From the NCBI GenBank assembly GCA_027924585.1, contig BSBM01000261.1, forward strand, positions 5,535,501 through 5,599,500: a stretch of 64,000 nt of DNA, written 5' to 3'. How positions within the stretch are numbered: position 1 is the stretch's first letter; the number at the start of each line of letters is the position of its first letter. Source of the stretch: Larix kaempferi (taxonomy: Eukaryota > Streptophyta > Pinopsida > Pinales > Pinaceae). Under the pieces are notes generated by a model. That model searched no databases, was not told the origin of the DNA, and worked only from the letters and a program-made list of their open reading frames with translations. Both the position numbers and the translations under genes were made by a program. Shown piece by piece: positions 48,890-58,617 of this stretch.

Positions 48890-49280
48890 CGGCACACCAT
48901 AGTTGCTCGATGGTTGGTTCCACCTTTTTGCCTGTTATGCATATTTACCAGTTTTTTGGTTTCGGCTTTGTATATCTGAAAGTGATGGGATGGGAGAACT
49001 TCATAGGAAAAACAACCTTTTGGGTAGCTTCAGCTTTTAGGTTTTTGTTTAAAAAATATCAGTTTAGTTATGTATTTCCTCTGCATTAGACTTCTAGGAC
49101 AATTTGTCAAAATTTGCATCTCTCATGGAACTAGAATGTTGTTTCTTAGTTGTAAGAATGTAAAAGATGAACTGGGAGTGATGGATGCTACCTTGTTAAA
49201 GGAGAAATCTTCCTCTGTGCTATGTAATCCTCGGTTTTATTTTTAATCAAAGCTACTCAACCGTTTGTGTTAAAAAAAAT
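48890..49280 (+). other. LINE-2 3' untranslated region and A-rich end
   Basis: T-rich non-coding DNA ends in TTTGTGTTAAAAAAAAT directly before the second copy of the 16-base target duplication. Confidence 0.6.
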
Positions 49281-49620
49281 AGAAACACATTATTTATCCA
49301 GTTGATAAATCTCAAGCAAAAGGGTTCAGTTGTAGAGCACATCAAGCAGTTTCAAAAGTTAATCCTTAGAGTGAAGAATATTCCAGAAGATAATTTGTTG
49401 GATATCTTTATGGGAACTTTGAAGGATAACATTCAACATGAGGTCCATCTATTCGAACCAACATCCTTAGAGAAGGATTTCATGTTTCCAAGGAAGGTTG
49501 AAAGTAAAAACATGGTGATGGCTACTGAAAGGACCACCCCTAACGCCTATAGAGGGAATAATGTTTGTTATGTGGAATTCTGCCCTACGGATAAGTCAAA
49601 ATTCCCTTAGACTAAAGCAG
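49281..49620 (+). pseudogene. Small-LTR chromovirus gag, C-terminal part
   Basis: An open frame reads LINLKQKGSVVEHIKQFQKL, then VKNIPEDNLLDIFMGTLKD and HEVHLFEPTSLEKDFMF, the second half of a retrotransposon capsid. It starts in the second copy of the LINE-2 target duplication. The end near 49610 runs into sequence that no longer resembles gag. Knuckle and protease are missing. Confidence 0.8.
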
Positions 49621-50094
49621 ACTTTAACTAACTCTAGGCTAAGAACAAAACAAAACAAATGCTACCTTGAATCCCTAGATCTAACAAACATCTCAGGATT
49701 AAAATGCTGAAGAGAATAGGAAGAGTTTAACTGACCTTCTATCCAAACGCTTGTTTTTGGTATTTGCTCCAAGCTCCAAGCCCTCACAAGTGAACCTGTC
49801 AAAATGGAACCAAGACACAAGAATGCACTATTCTCTAGCAACCTGAAACATGAGTTAGGATCTAAATCTATGAAAGATACAAATCATATCATTAAAACAA
49901 AATTAACACACATGATTTGGGAAAACAAGACAAGTTATTCCATTACAACTTGAAGAATACTTACAAAAGGTGCTTGATGCCCAAGCCAATCCTTCAGCTC
50001 CAAGTGTCTTCTCCTCTAGCTATCTCCACAATGCTGCAAGACCATAAGTTTGGTGCTCTCAAGAGTCCTCCCCCTTTTCCAATGGCATACCTCT

Positions 50095-50102
50095 CTTTTA
50101 TA
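50095..50102 (-). promoter_or_regulatory. Reverse-strand TATA box
   Basis: TATAAAAG on the reverse strand within TTCACTATAAAAGAG. The GC-rich cluster lies 170-290 bases upstream of it in that orientation, so an LTR or promoter reading leftwards is possible. Confidence 0.4.
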
Positions 50103-50273
50103 GTGAATGGTGAGGTTAACCAACAAGAGAGATGGGTGGATCTAAGGAGAGATAAGTGGATCAGGGTTTCTAATCGAAGGAGATGAGTTGAGATCGAATC
50201 AAGGACCCCAATCTTCCATTATCTTCGAAAATCCAAAATCCCACGAGCCAAGGGAAAAAAGCTATTAAAAGAG

Positions 50274-50386
50274 TACCCGCGTTTTGCAAAGACTGCAGAA
50301 CGCGGCACTGCCGCGCTTTGGGAAAAAAGCAGAACGCGGTAGTGTCTAGTACCCGCGTTTTGTCAAGCTGGCAATGCGCGGTAGTG
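50274..50386. repeat. GCGCGG/CCCGCG cluster A
   Basis: Five motif copies lie in 113 bases: TACCCGCGTTTT at 50274 and 50350, GAACGCGGCACTGCCGCGC at 50298, GAACGCGGTAGTG at 50332 and GCGCGGTAGTG at 50376. Motifs point in both directions. The surrounding DNA is AT-rich, so the CpG density stands out. Confidence 0.7.
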
Positions 50387-50973
50387 TATGTGAGTAAAGC
50401 CTAAGGTGGGTCAAAACTTGCCAGGGTGGATTCACCTTCAAGGTTGACTCATCATCTGTCTCTTCTGGATGGTTTTAAAACAGTAGGGGAAGTGTCGTCA
50501 ACTTGTTTTGTGATGGGGATGCGACACTGTGAAATATAGAGGTATAACAGATGCCCCCTAAAGTGTGAGGTCAGAAAGGAGTGATGGCCGAAAGACTTTA
50601 CGAATATAATGTGCAGAGATAGCATCGAGGAGAGCGACACGGAGCTGAAATAGAAACAAAGTGTTAGATATACCACCGAGGCGGGCATTCCCATGCTCGG
50701 AAATAGATGACTCAAAGCATGGCTGCCGACCAATACATTGCAGATCCATGAGTACTGAGATAATGTAGACTGTGGATAGATCATGGCTACTATGAACAAG
50801 CGTAGATCCATGAGACAATAATGACACAGCCACGACCAATACAATAAGTGGATCTGTGTGATAATACAAAAGACATCTCCATCGCAGCCTGGACGCAGTC
50901 AAAATGTAGAGGTGCGTCCAGGGTCTTCTACCCGATCGCAAAAAGATACGAATCTAACCATGTGATTACAAGG

Positions 50974-51251
50974 TGTTGAAGTCGAACATGGTAGAAACCA
51001 TTTGATTACCGGTCAATGATGTGGACCGATAACAAATGCGAGGGAGATCACCAATGATGACGATGATTCCCAAGGTATCAATAGTACATCTCAACGAAAT
51101 GCGAATGAATGAGTTGATGTCGAGCATCCGAGAGATTTGCTTGATCAGAGGTCAATGATGTGAACCTGCTATCAAGCACGAGGAAACCTGCCATTGAGGC
51201 ATGCAGGTACCAAGGTACTGATGGTTGATCTCTAAGTCTAATTCCCGGATA
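50974..51251. repeat. Diverged tandem pair, period 139 bases
   Basis: GTTGAAGTCGAACAT... at 50974 and GTTGATGTCGAGCAT... at 51113 align. Both contain GGTCAATGATGTG.AC and end near CGAGG. Confidence 0.6.
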
Positions 51252-51659
51252 GTGATTTGGTGTCGACAGGAATAGACTCGTCGAAGGTGGGCCATGATGA
51301 TTCCCACATCATCGACACGAAATCGGCACATATGATAGGACAATGAAGCAATGGAGTATGTACTGACACAGCGGAGGCCTGACACAATGAATGACTCGAA
51401 ACAATGCAACCCTTTGAACATGTAACGGCATGTAACAGGACTTGGCAGCAGGGATTATTGATAAATAGAGGATAGACACCGGATGAGCGGACTCGTGGCC
51501 AGGGAGACGACCCATGATGATGACTATAACTCAATGAAAGACGGATACCCAAATATAGACAAGAGATGGACACATGCCATGTTCAAAGGTAACGACTGAC
51601 AAGCTGCCATAGATAAACCTGACTTGTTCCCCCATATTTCCCCGACATGATGGACGAGT

Positions 51660-52330
51660 ACCTCTTTCTTGTTTTACGAGCTTGAAGAGGATAAAAGATG
51701 CTCGGTGTAGCTCATCTCATGGATGAGTCCAATCTCACATATTTTACGAACCTGAGAAAGGAGGGGTTCGTCCCAAAGTGGGTCCTTCGATGTTAATATT
51801 TTAACGAGTCCAAGGAAGGAAAACTCGGTAGTTTTTCATATTTAGAGAGCCTAAAAAACTTAAAGGAAGCTCCATAATGTACTTTTTCGTAAAATTTAGT
51901 CCCTCGGTCCCGAAAAAAGTGTAAAACAATTCCCGAGAGAACTCTCCCAGTCGAGATTGATTGAGGTATACCTTTCTCGTAAATAGTCTAGACGGGCCGA
52001 AAAAGGGGTAACCTATCACCGAATAGACGACCTTTCAAATACTTTTACAAGTGTGAAAGAGTCAAGATCACTTGGCAATCTTTTCAATTTTAAGGAGTCT
52101 GAAAAGAGCTTAACTATGGACTCCTGTGGTCTTTTTCGTAAAATTCAAATTATTCTGGTCCGAAAAAAGAATAAAATACAACCAGGATAATACTTTCCTC
52201 ATCGTTTTAACGAGCATGAGTAAAGCTGACCGTACTCGACACCGTTTACTTGCGTTTGACAAGCACGACACAGGTGTGAAAGCGCTTGGAATCTTTTTCA
52301 AGTTTTAAATCCAGAGCACGAAAAAGATAA
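51660..52330. repeat. Diverged repeats of about 250-base period with TTTTTCG/CGAAAAA hairpins
   Basis: CTTTTTCGTAAAATT followed by GGTCC(C)GAAAAAAG occurs at 51883-51920 and 52131-52170, about 249 bases apart. Each can fold as a hairpin (CTTTTTCG with CGAAAAAAG). The flanking sequence also aligns (GTGTGAAAG followed by CTTGG at 52050 and 52275). A shorter word, TTTTA(A)CGAG-C-TGA, recurs at 51672, 51742, 51799, 52089 and 52204. Confidence 0.6.
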
Positions 52331-52467
52331 AGTGGGCTCAAAATGAAGGTCAAATTACGAATAAACACCGGTATGAATGCATCCCGTTTCTACCGCGGAT
52401 CCTGTCAATAAATGCTCAACAATTGGACATTAGCAATGTGAACAAGGGTTTATTTATTTGAAATAGT

Positions 52468-52489
52468 AATTAATTAATTAATTAATTAA
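52468..52489. repeat. (AATT)n microsatellite
   Basis: Five tandem copies of TTAA/AATT, 17 bases upstream of the TATA box at 52506. Confidence 0.9.
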
Positions 52490-52505
52490 AAATGTGAAAA
52501 AATGC

Positions 52506-52512
52506 TATATAA
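52506..52512 (+). promoter_or_regulatory. TATA box upstream of the PMD-like ORF
   Basis: TATATAA within GCTATATAAGGC, 458 bases before the ATG at 52970. A possible leader splice donor CAGGTAAGAG lies near 52648, so a 5' leader intron is conceivable. Confidence 0.5.
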
Positions 52513-52751
52513 GGCATGGTAAAAATAGAAATTACTATTCATTTGTGTTTTTTACCCAAAGGAGACATTTTTACCCATTTTGGAGCAAAATTTCAAGGAT
52601 CGATACCGGGAGTTCTGGGACACCATTTCGACTACCGTCTGCGTCAGGTAAGAGTGCTCGAGCCCCTCTTTCATTTCATGTAAGAAATTTTTGCTTTCAC
52701 CAGGAAAAAATTAATTTTTTGGCAAGCCCTTTTGGGCAAGAATCGCCCTCC

Positions 52752-52878
52752 GTACTACCGCGCGGGGGCCCTATCGAAAGGCGCGGTACTGTTGAACAGT
52801 ACCACGCTGTAACCCCGAAATGAGGCGCGGCACTGTGGAATGCCGCGCGGTAGGGTGTCCTCCAGGCGCGGCACATGC
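52752..52878. repeat. GCGCGG cluster B with a perfect 19-base palindrome
   Basis: Five motifs related to cluster A lie here: CTACCGCGCG at 52755, GCGCGGTACTG at 52781, GGCGCGGCACTG near 52824, TGCCGCGCGGTAG near 52841 and GGCGCGGCAC near 52865. GGTACTGTT-G-AACAGTACC at 52785-52803 is a perfect inverted repeat, extended by GCGC/ACGC on the outside with one mismatch. Confidence 0.75.
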
Positions 52879-52969
52879 GAATTTTAAGTTCAAAAAATCA
52901 AATTTTCTCCAATTTTTTGCTGGAAGTAAATTGTTAAATAGTTACTAATTGCTTTGTTTGCCTTTTTGC

Positions 52970-53941
52970 ATGGATTTGCAACTTATTTGGAGCAAAATGG
53001 TGAGTTGGAAAGAGAGGGAGCACGAAGCGGATGATTTTGCAGCCGAAAATGACTTACCAACCGTGACCGCATTGCGAGAATGTGGTTTGCTAAAGTTTTT
53101 CAAGACCAAAGGGATCCGTCAGCAGCCTAAACTCCTTACTCACCTTATCCAATTGTGGGAGCCTGACACTCAAGCTTTCCGAGTGGGAGAGCACGTGCTT
53201 GAAATCCAACTTGAGGATATTTACTTCCTCACGGGTCTCTCAAAGAGAGGGGCCCGGCCGAGCTTTACCGGGTACACCGCTTCAGAATCAAGCACAGATG
53301 ATTTAATTGCTCGATATTGCCAGGCGGGTTCGAGTAAGAAAAGTGGGAAAGTGGCCATAAAAGAGGTCACAAATCTTCCTTTTAAAACCTTGCTATTCAC
53401 TATCACGCGTGCAGCGGGAAGCGTGAGTCCACATCAGGCATCCCGCACACAGGTGAATCTCGCAGCAGAGTGCATGGGAGGAACAGTTTTCAACTGGTGT
53501 GATGCAGTGTTGTCCAATCTGAAGGAACAGGTGCATAAGTGTAGGACCGAGAAAAATACCCAGTTTGGCTATGGGAGCATCCTGGTCACTTTCTTCTTGG
53601 CTAGGGTGCCATTACTGCGTCCACAGATATCTATGCATCCTCGTCCACCTACTGAGCCATGGATGGCTCGATGGAGTGACTACGCTGGACGCCTCGGGGG
53701 ACCTCAGCGGCTAGCCTTTGGAGAGGACTTTTTCTCTTGGCTAGAGGAGCAGATAGTCATGATTGACGACTATCCCTATTCAGGGGTAGATTTTCGTGAG
53801 GATATCGACTTGGCTTTGCCAGAAGATGATGACTGGGACAACTCTGGTATGACCTTCATGGATATGTATTTTTTCCTTTTTGAATATTTAATTTTTATTG
53901 ATTTTTTAGAATGTGTAAAAGATGCCTACTTCTTGGAGTAG
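52970..53941 (+). CDS. Plant-mobile-domain-like (PMD) protein, probably 3'-truncated and fused to retrotransposon sequence
   Basis: From ATG 52970 the frame is open for 323 codons (also open upstream to 52949). The pattern VTALRECGLLKFFKTKGIRQ, LIQLWEPDTQAFRVGEHVLE and IQLEDIYFLTGLSKRGARP is typical of plant mobile domains (aminotransferase-like PMD), which occur in host MAIN/MAIL1-type proteins and in transposons. A second conserved part reads FGYGSILVTFFLARVPLLRPQ. PMD protein after DDDWDNSG gives way to a hydrophobic stretch and then KDAYFLE, which matches the chromovirus RNase H resuming at 53915. The true C-terminus is therefore probably missing. Biochemical role unknown. Its lack of stops contrasts with every neighbour. 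Confidence 0.6.
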   Translation: MDLQLIWSKMVSWKEREHEADDFAAENDLPTVTALRECGLLKFFKTKGIRQQPKLLTHLIQLWEPDTQAFRVGEHVLEIQLEDIYFLTGLSKRGARPSFTGYTASESSTDDLIARYCQAGSSKKSGKVAIKEVTNLPFKTLLFTITRAAGSVSPHQASRTQVNLAAECMGGTVFNWCDAVLSNLKEQVHKCRTEKNTQFGYGSILVTFFLARVPLLRPQISMHPRPPTEPWMARWSDYAGRLGGPQRLAFGEDFFSWLEEQIVMIDDYPYSGVDFREDIDLALPEDDDWDNSGMTFMDMYFFLFEYLIFIDFLECVKDAYFLE

Positions 53942-55535
53942 AGACTATCTTCAAAAGAGCAACAAAATTGGGTAATTGAGATGTTGGGATATGACTTTTA
54001 AGTCATCTATAAAAAAGGGAAGCAAAATATGGTGGCAGAGGCACTCTCAAGAAAATATGAGTATTTTGAGGCATTACTTTGTGCTATTTCTATTATACAA
54101 CCCGATTGGATAGTAGAAGCAAGGGAAGAATGGAAGAATGACCTATCCCTGTGGACGCTCATTCAAAAGCTACAAAAGGATCCCAGTGTATCAAATAATT
54201 TTGTATGGAGAAATGATTCACTTGGTATAAGGATCACTTATATATGTGTAATAAATCCCAACTTGAACAAAAGGTCTTTTTGGAATTACACACCTCTCCT
54301 ATAGGAGGGCACTCAGGATTCCTAAAAACCTACCATAGGGTCAAGAAGGAATTTTTTTGGGAAGGTCTTGAATCTGATGTTCAAAGGTTCGTGGAAAAAT
54401 GTTTGGTTTTCCAACAAAGTAAGGTTGAAACAATTAAGACCCAAAGTATTTTATAACCATTAGACATACATTGTCAATGTTGGGAGGAAGTCTCAATGGA
54501 TTTTATCATAGGTCTACCCAAGTCAGAAGTAAATAATGTTATTATTGTGGTTTTTGATAGACTCACCAAGCATGCACACTTTTTTTCACCCTCTCACCCG
54601 TTTAACACAAGTACAATAGCTACATCATTCATGGAAACAATTCAAAAGATACATGGAAATCCAAATATTATTGTAAGTGATGGAGATCCAATTTTCATTG
54701 GAAATTTTTGGGATGGACTAATTTCTTGTTTGGGTACGCAGTTGACTTACAGTTCATCTTATCATCCTTAATCTGATGGGAAAATGAGATAGTGAACAAA
54801 TGCTGGGAAGGCTATATTTGTTGCTTTGCATATGATACACAAACATAATGGGTGAAAAAATGGTTATCTTTGGCAGAATGGTGGTACAATACTTCCTTCC
54901 ATACATCATATAAAATGTCCCCATTTATGACACTTTATGGGTACCAACCTCCATCTATCACATCTCCCTTGAAAGGAAAATCAAAAGTTCAAGCTATGGA
55001 ATATTTCCTCGAGCACAAACAAGAAGTTCTCATGATATTGAAGGAAAACCTGGTTATATAAAAAAGAAGGATGAAACAACAAGTAGATCAACATCACAAT
55101 GAAAGGGGTTTTGAAGAAGGGGATTGGTTATTTTTGAGGCTACAACCTTATAAAAAGATGTCCCTCAAGAAACTAAAAAAGGACAATAAATTAGCACCGA
55201 AGTAATATGGTCCTTATAAATTTTTGTAGAAGATTGGTAGTATGGCTTACAAATTGGAGCTCCCCTCACCTTAAAGTGCACACCCAATTTTCCATGTTTC
55301 TCAATTAAATTAGGTAATAGGATACAAGATCCCGATTCAAAATATCTCGCTAGAGCTTGATGAAGAATGAAAATTCATATTGGAACCTGAGCAAATCACC
55401 GAAACAAGGACCAAACAACTACGAAATCAGGTTATTATTGAGTACCTCATCAAGTGGAAGAACTTAACAGTTGAATATTTGACATTGGAAGATGAGTTCT
55501 TCATACATAAACATCCACAACTAACCAAGCGTTGA
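53915..55535 (+). pseudogene. Small-LTR chromovirus pol remnant: RNase H end, integrase, chromodomain
   Basis: It resumes inside RNase H (AYFLE, stop, RLSSKEQQNWVIEMLGYDF, then YKKGKQNMVAEALSRK). Integrase follows with GGHSGFLKTYHRVKKEFFW, the core VSMDFIIGLPKSE, VVFDRLTKHAHFF and IIVSDGDPIFIGNFW. A one-base deletion near 54786 puts the region of the catalytic Glu out of frame. The C-terminal chromodomain reads EPEQITETRTKQLRN, IIEYLIKWKNLTVEYLTLED and FFIHKHPQLTKR, ending near 55530. Chromodomains direct integrase to marked chromatin. Reina-like assignment rests on domain wording and short LTRs. Confidence 0.85.
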
Positions 55536-55564
55536 GGACAACACTTGTCTGAAGGGGTTGGACA

Positions 55565-55867
55565 TGTTAAGCCCTAAATTGTGTTTAATTCACCCCTAAA
55601 TTGGGCACTTTATATTAATATTGTTATATTATTGATGTCACCTTCAGTCCATTAGTGGTAATTGTACCTCTTTGTCTCATATATATATGGAGGCCTTTTC
55701 ATTTAAATCATCTAATCTTGTCTTGTTTTTTCTTGTGTACTCGGTACATTGCATAAGAAGGTTGTCCCTTCAAAGAGGCTTCCTCTACATCTATTTTCTT
55801 CATTATTAAGGTGCGGACTACTCTTTCTTGTCTATTTATGCTCTTTTGGGGGATTTGTTGCATAACA
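55565..55867 (+). repeat. 3' LTR of the small-LTR chromovirus
   Basis: 303 bases, TGTTAAGCCC to TTGCATAACA, matched along its length by 36842-37152 with substitutions and small indels. It is preceded by the purine-rich tract TGAAGGGGTTGGACA. Confidence 0.9.
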
Positions 55868-57480
55868 CATAGGTATAAGGGAACACCTAATATGTCATTA
55901 ACCAATGAGTATTCTTCATACACTAATATCACATTAGGAAAAGAGTTTTTACTTACAACAAAAGAAGTTTACTGGAAAAAACTAAAGGCAAAAATTTACC
56001 TGAGTCCATTTTATCCTATTTTGGTGGATGAAATCACATAAAAAAATGGAGAAACACCTCATTATATATGTTACATATCTAATGGATGAAAGAAGAGGGC
56101 CACGTGCAACAAAGTTTATTTTTCTTTTGAAAATCAAGGATAGTACCGCACAGTCAATGTATGAATCCCTATTAGGATTATTATTTGAAATGGATTTATC
56201 AAAATATAAAATGGTGCGATTTCGGTCATATGGAGCTTCATCTATGAGATACATTCATGAAGGTATAGCTACTAAGTTGCTTCATGAAGTGCCCCATTTG
56301 TTGTGTATTCATTGTGTAGCACATCGTAAGGCATTAGCTATAAAATATGCTTCAAAGTATTTTCCCGAGTATAATTATATTAATAAGGTGGCCAACAAAG
56401 TATATTATTGGTTGGGAAAATATGAAAAGAGACATGGATAACATAAAATTTTAATGGACTTATTTCAAATTGATAAATTACAGGTACTTCAAATTCCTCA
56501 AATTCGATGGCCTTCTAAGGGACAAACGATGAATGTGGTTGTCAAAATTATGCCAACGTTATTACAAGAATGGAAACATGATAACATAAAATGTATTAAA
56601 TGGGAACAATATTTCAAGTTCAATTTTGTATTCATTTGTTGGCGGATGTTCTAACTGAATTAAATAACTTAAGTCGTGAATGATTTCAAGAGGAACACAT
56701 TGATGTAAAATCTATTGGTATGCAATTAGATGTGCTCATCGCATAATATTCTTACGAGATATGTGTTGAGAAGGTTCTCAACATGTTTCATATTTCTTGA
56801 AGACAACATAACATGAAAAATTGGAGTTTATTGACAATATAGGTGCTTCTGATGTGCATTTGCTAAGAATTGAATTTATACCTAATTCACTTGGGTTAGG
56901 TACCGTGGATGATTGTATCCACTTGTGTAAAATATTTGTCCAAAAGTTGATTGATTGTGTCGATGACAAGTTTATAGATTAGTCTATATTTAATGCAACA
57001 AAACTATTTATTCCTCATTCATACTTTGAAGAAGAGAATGAGAGAGTCTGTGAATCAAAATGATGGTTGAGACACCTATGTGAATTTTTTTATATCAAGG
57101 AGACTTTCCAATAATAAGGTGAAATGGAAAGTTTTACTATTACTCTACATTGGGCATATCCAAAGAAACACATGATTGGAACATGGGAACAATGTGGAGG
57201 AGAACCTGCGTGGTGTGAATTCTATCGAAATTTAATGAAATTGTAGAAAATTGTTCTTACTCTTCCTGCTAGCATTGCTAGTTGTGAAAGAGGATTCTTT
57301 AAGTTGAGTCGCATAAAAAAATATGATAGATCTAGAATTTGTCTTGAAAAATTAGACACATTAATGTTTTTATCTCTATCAACACCTCAAGAATTACATG
57401 AGGTAGAGTGGAATACAGTTTATGGAACTTGGGTAGGAATGAAGACACAAAGTCTTCTTTCACTGGGTGGAAGAAATTAA
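55868..57480 (+). pseudogene. hAT copy 2, 3' part (transposase core and dimerisation region)
   Basis: It continues copy 2 after the second CATAG (55868-55872): GTATAAGGGAACACC matches copy 1 at 10743. The core (MYESLLGLLFEMDLSKYK, PHLLCIHCVAHRKALAI) lies in 56028-56441 and the dimerisation region (ILTLPASIASCERGFFKLS) near 57250-57310, with the end LLSLGGRN and stop at 57480. Numerous stops and small indels differ from those in copy 1, so the two copies decayed independently. Confidence 0.75.
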
Positions 57481-58617
57481 GATGTCATAATATTTTATTC
57501 AATTTTGTAATGTCCAATATCTTGAATAATAAATTTAAAAAGTATTGTGTGTGATTATGCAAATAAATATTAGTTAACAAAAATTGAAGTATGCCATAAT
57601 TTAATTCTATGGAAAAGGGGGTTATGTTTTGATGATTATAAGTTAAAAGTTAAAGTTTTCGCAATTAATATGTTTTGGTTATTGTTTTATATATGAATTT
57701 TAAATCACTTTTCATTTTCATATGAATAGAAAAATTTGTTCTGGCTTTCCAACATAGAAGGGTTATTAAGATGTTAACCCTTGAAATTGAAATATAATCT
57801 TTCCCTTCAAATTTGATGCATGATCGCATTTTTCTACTCATCAGTTCCCGCCAAGAGCCTTCTAGCTCGCCATAGAAGGGTAACTTATTTTTCCCATGCA
57901 AATGAAATTTCAAATAAAAAATTACATGTCAAATTTGAAATAAGGATTATTTTTTGTTTTTTCATTTGAAGGGCGGGAAAGTTTGCTATAATATATTATA
58001 CGTTTCATTATTCTTATAATACTTTTTATCTATACCATAAAATAATTTCACATTTTTTTCAAAAATAAAAGAATAATATCTGTTTTTAGGATAAACTCCT
58101 ATTTGCTAGACCTCCATGTCTGTGCATGCCTATGTTACTATTATTTCTTGCCTATGTTACTACTATTGGAAGCATACAATTTACTTATTTATTTAGATCA
58201 TTTATTCTTTCTTGTATTGAGATCTCACTGAGTAACCACTCACCTAAAATGCATAGGAGCAATGCATCTAGTTTAGTGATCTTGCTCAAACTCGAGGGGA
58301 TTGGAGTTCAAGTACGTCAGACTAGTAAATGAAAGCATATGATAACCTTGAATTATTTTGTGCTATTTTAAATTATTATTGTACATTCTTTAAAATTTAA
58401 TTATTTACTTCATTTATTTATTTTTACTTATTTTGAGTCCTCACCTAGCACAAGAGCATTGCACCTTATTAGTTTAGTGATCTGGAATAGCTTGAGGGGA
58501 TTGGACTTCAGGTAACTTCACTTGGATTGCCTTTGTAAACCATTATGCAAGCCTAGTAAATGAAAATATAAACGTATCTTTAATTTTTATAAAATATGGC
58601 ATCCTAAAAAGAGAAAT
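57481..58617 (+). repeat. hAT copy 2 non-coding tail
   Basis: Matches 12362-13490, including both diverged internal units (58219-58330 and 58441-58562). Similarity ends after GGCATCCTA.AAAGAGAA near 58615. Confidence 0.65.

Larger units (their letters stand above)
41448..49280 (+). mobile_element. LINE-2: forward plant LINE inserted in the chromovirus gag
   Basis: A 7.83-kb insert is bounded by an exact 16-base duplication AGAAACACATTATTTA (41432-41447 and 49281-49296). It has an A-rich 3' end (TTAAAAAAAAT), as expected for target-primed LINE insertion. ORF1 and ORF2 with endonuclease, RT and RNase H are present in order. A foreign segment at about 47390-48880 interrupts the 3' region. With one duplication removed, the host gag frame reads through without a break. 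Confidence 0.92.
49621..52467. other. Non-coding part of the foreign segment left of the PMD ORF
   Basis: This stretch does not continue the chromovirus gag and has no supported gene. It contains a reverse-strand TATA (50095-50102) with LTR-like sequence to its left, a GC-rich palindrome cluster (50274-50386), a 139-base-period tandem pair (50974-51251), and about 250-base-period repeats with hairpins (51660-52330). Reverse-strand open frames at 50452-51573 overlap one another and show no domain. Confidence 0.45.
36842..55867 (+). mobile_element. Small-LTR chromovirus (Reina-like) inserted in hAT copy 2, itself hosting several inserts
   Basis: About 305-base LTRs (36842-37152 and 55565-55867), both TGTTAAGCCC... 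at the start, are flanked by an exact CATAG duplication (36837-36841 and 55868-55872). The primer site follows the left LTR and a purine tract precedes the right LTR. Gag is split at 41447/49297. Pol survives only from the RNase H end through integrase and chromodomain (53915-55535), so protease, RT and most of RNase H are lost. It also hosts solo LTR B, LINE-2 and the PMD segment. Confidence 0.9.

Noticed and set aside
50452-51573. Overlapping reverse-strand frames up to 130 codons
   Set aside because: They overlap each other in different frames, span the 139-base tandem repeat and contain no domain.
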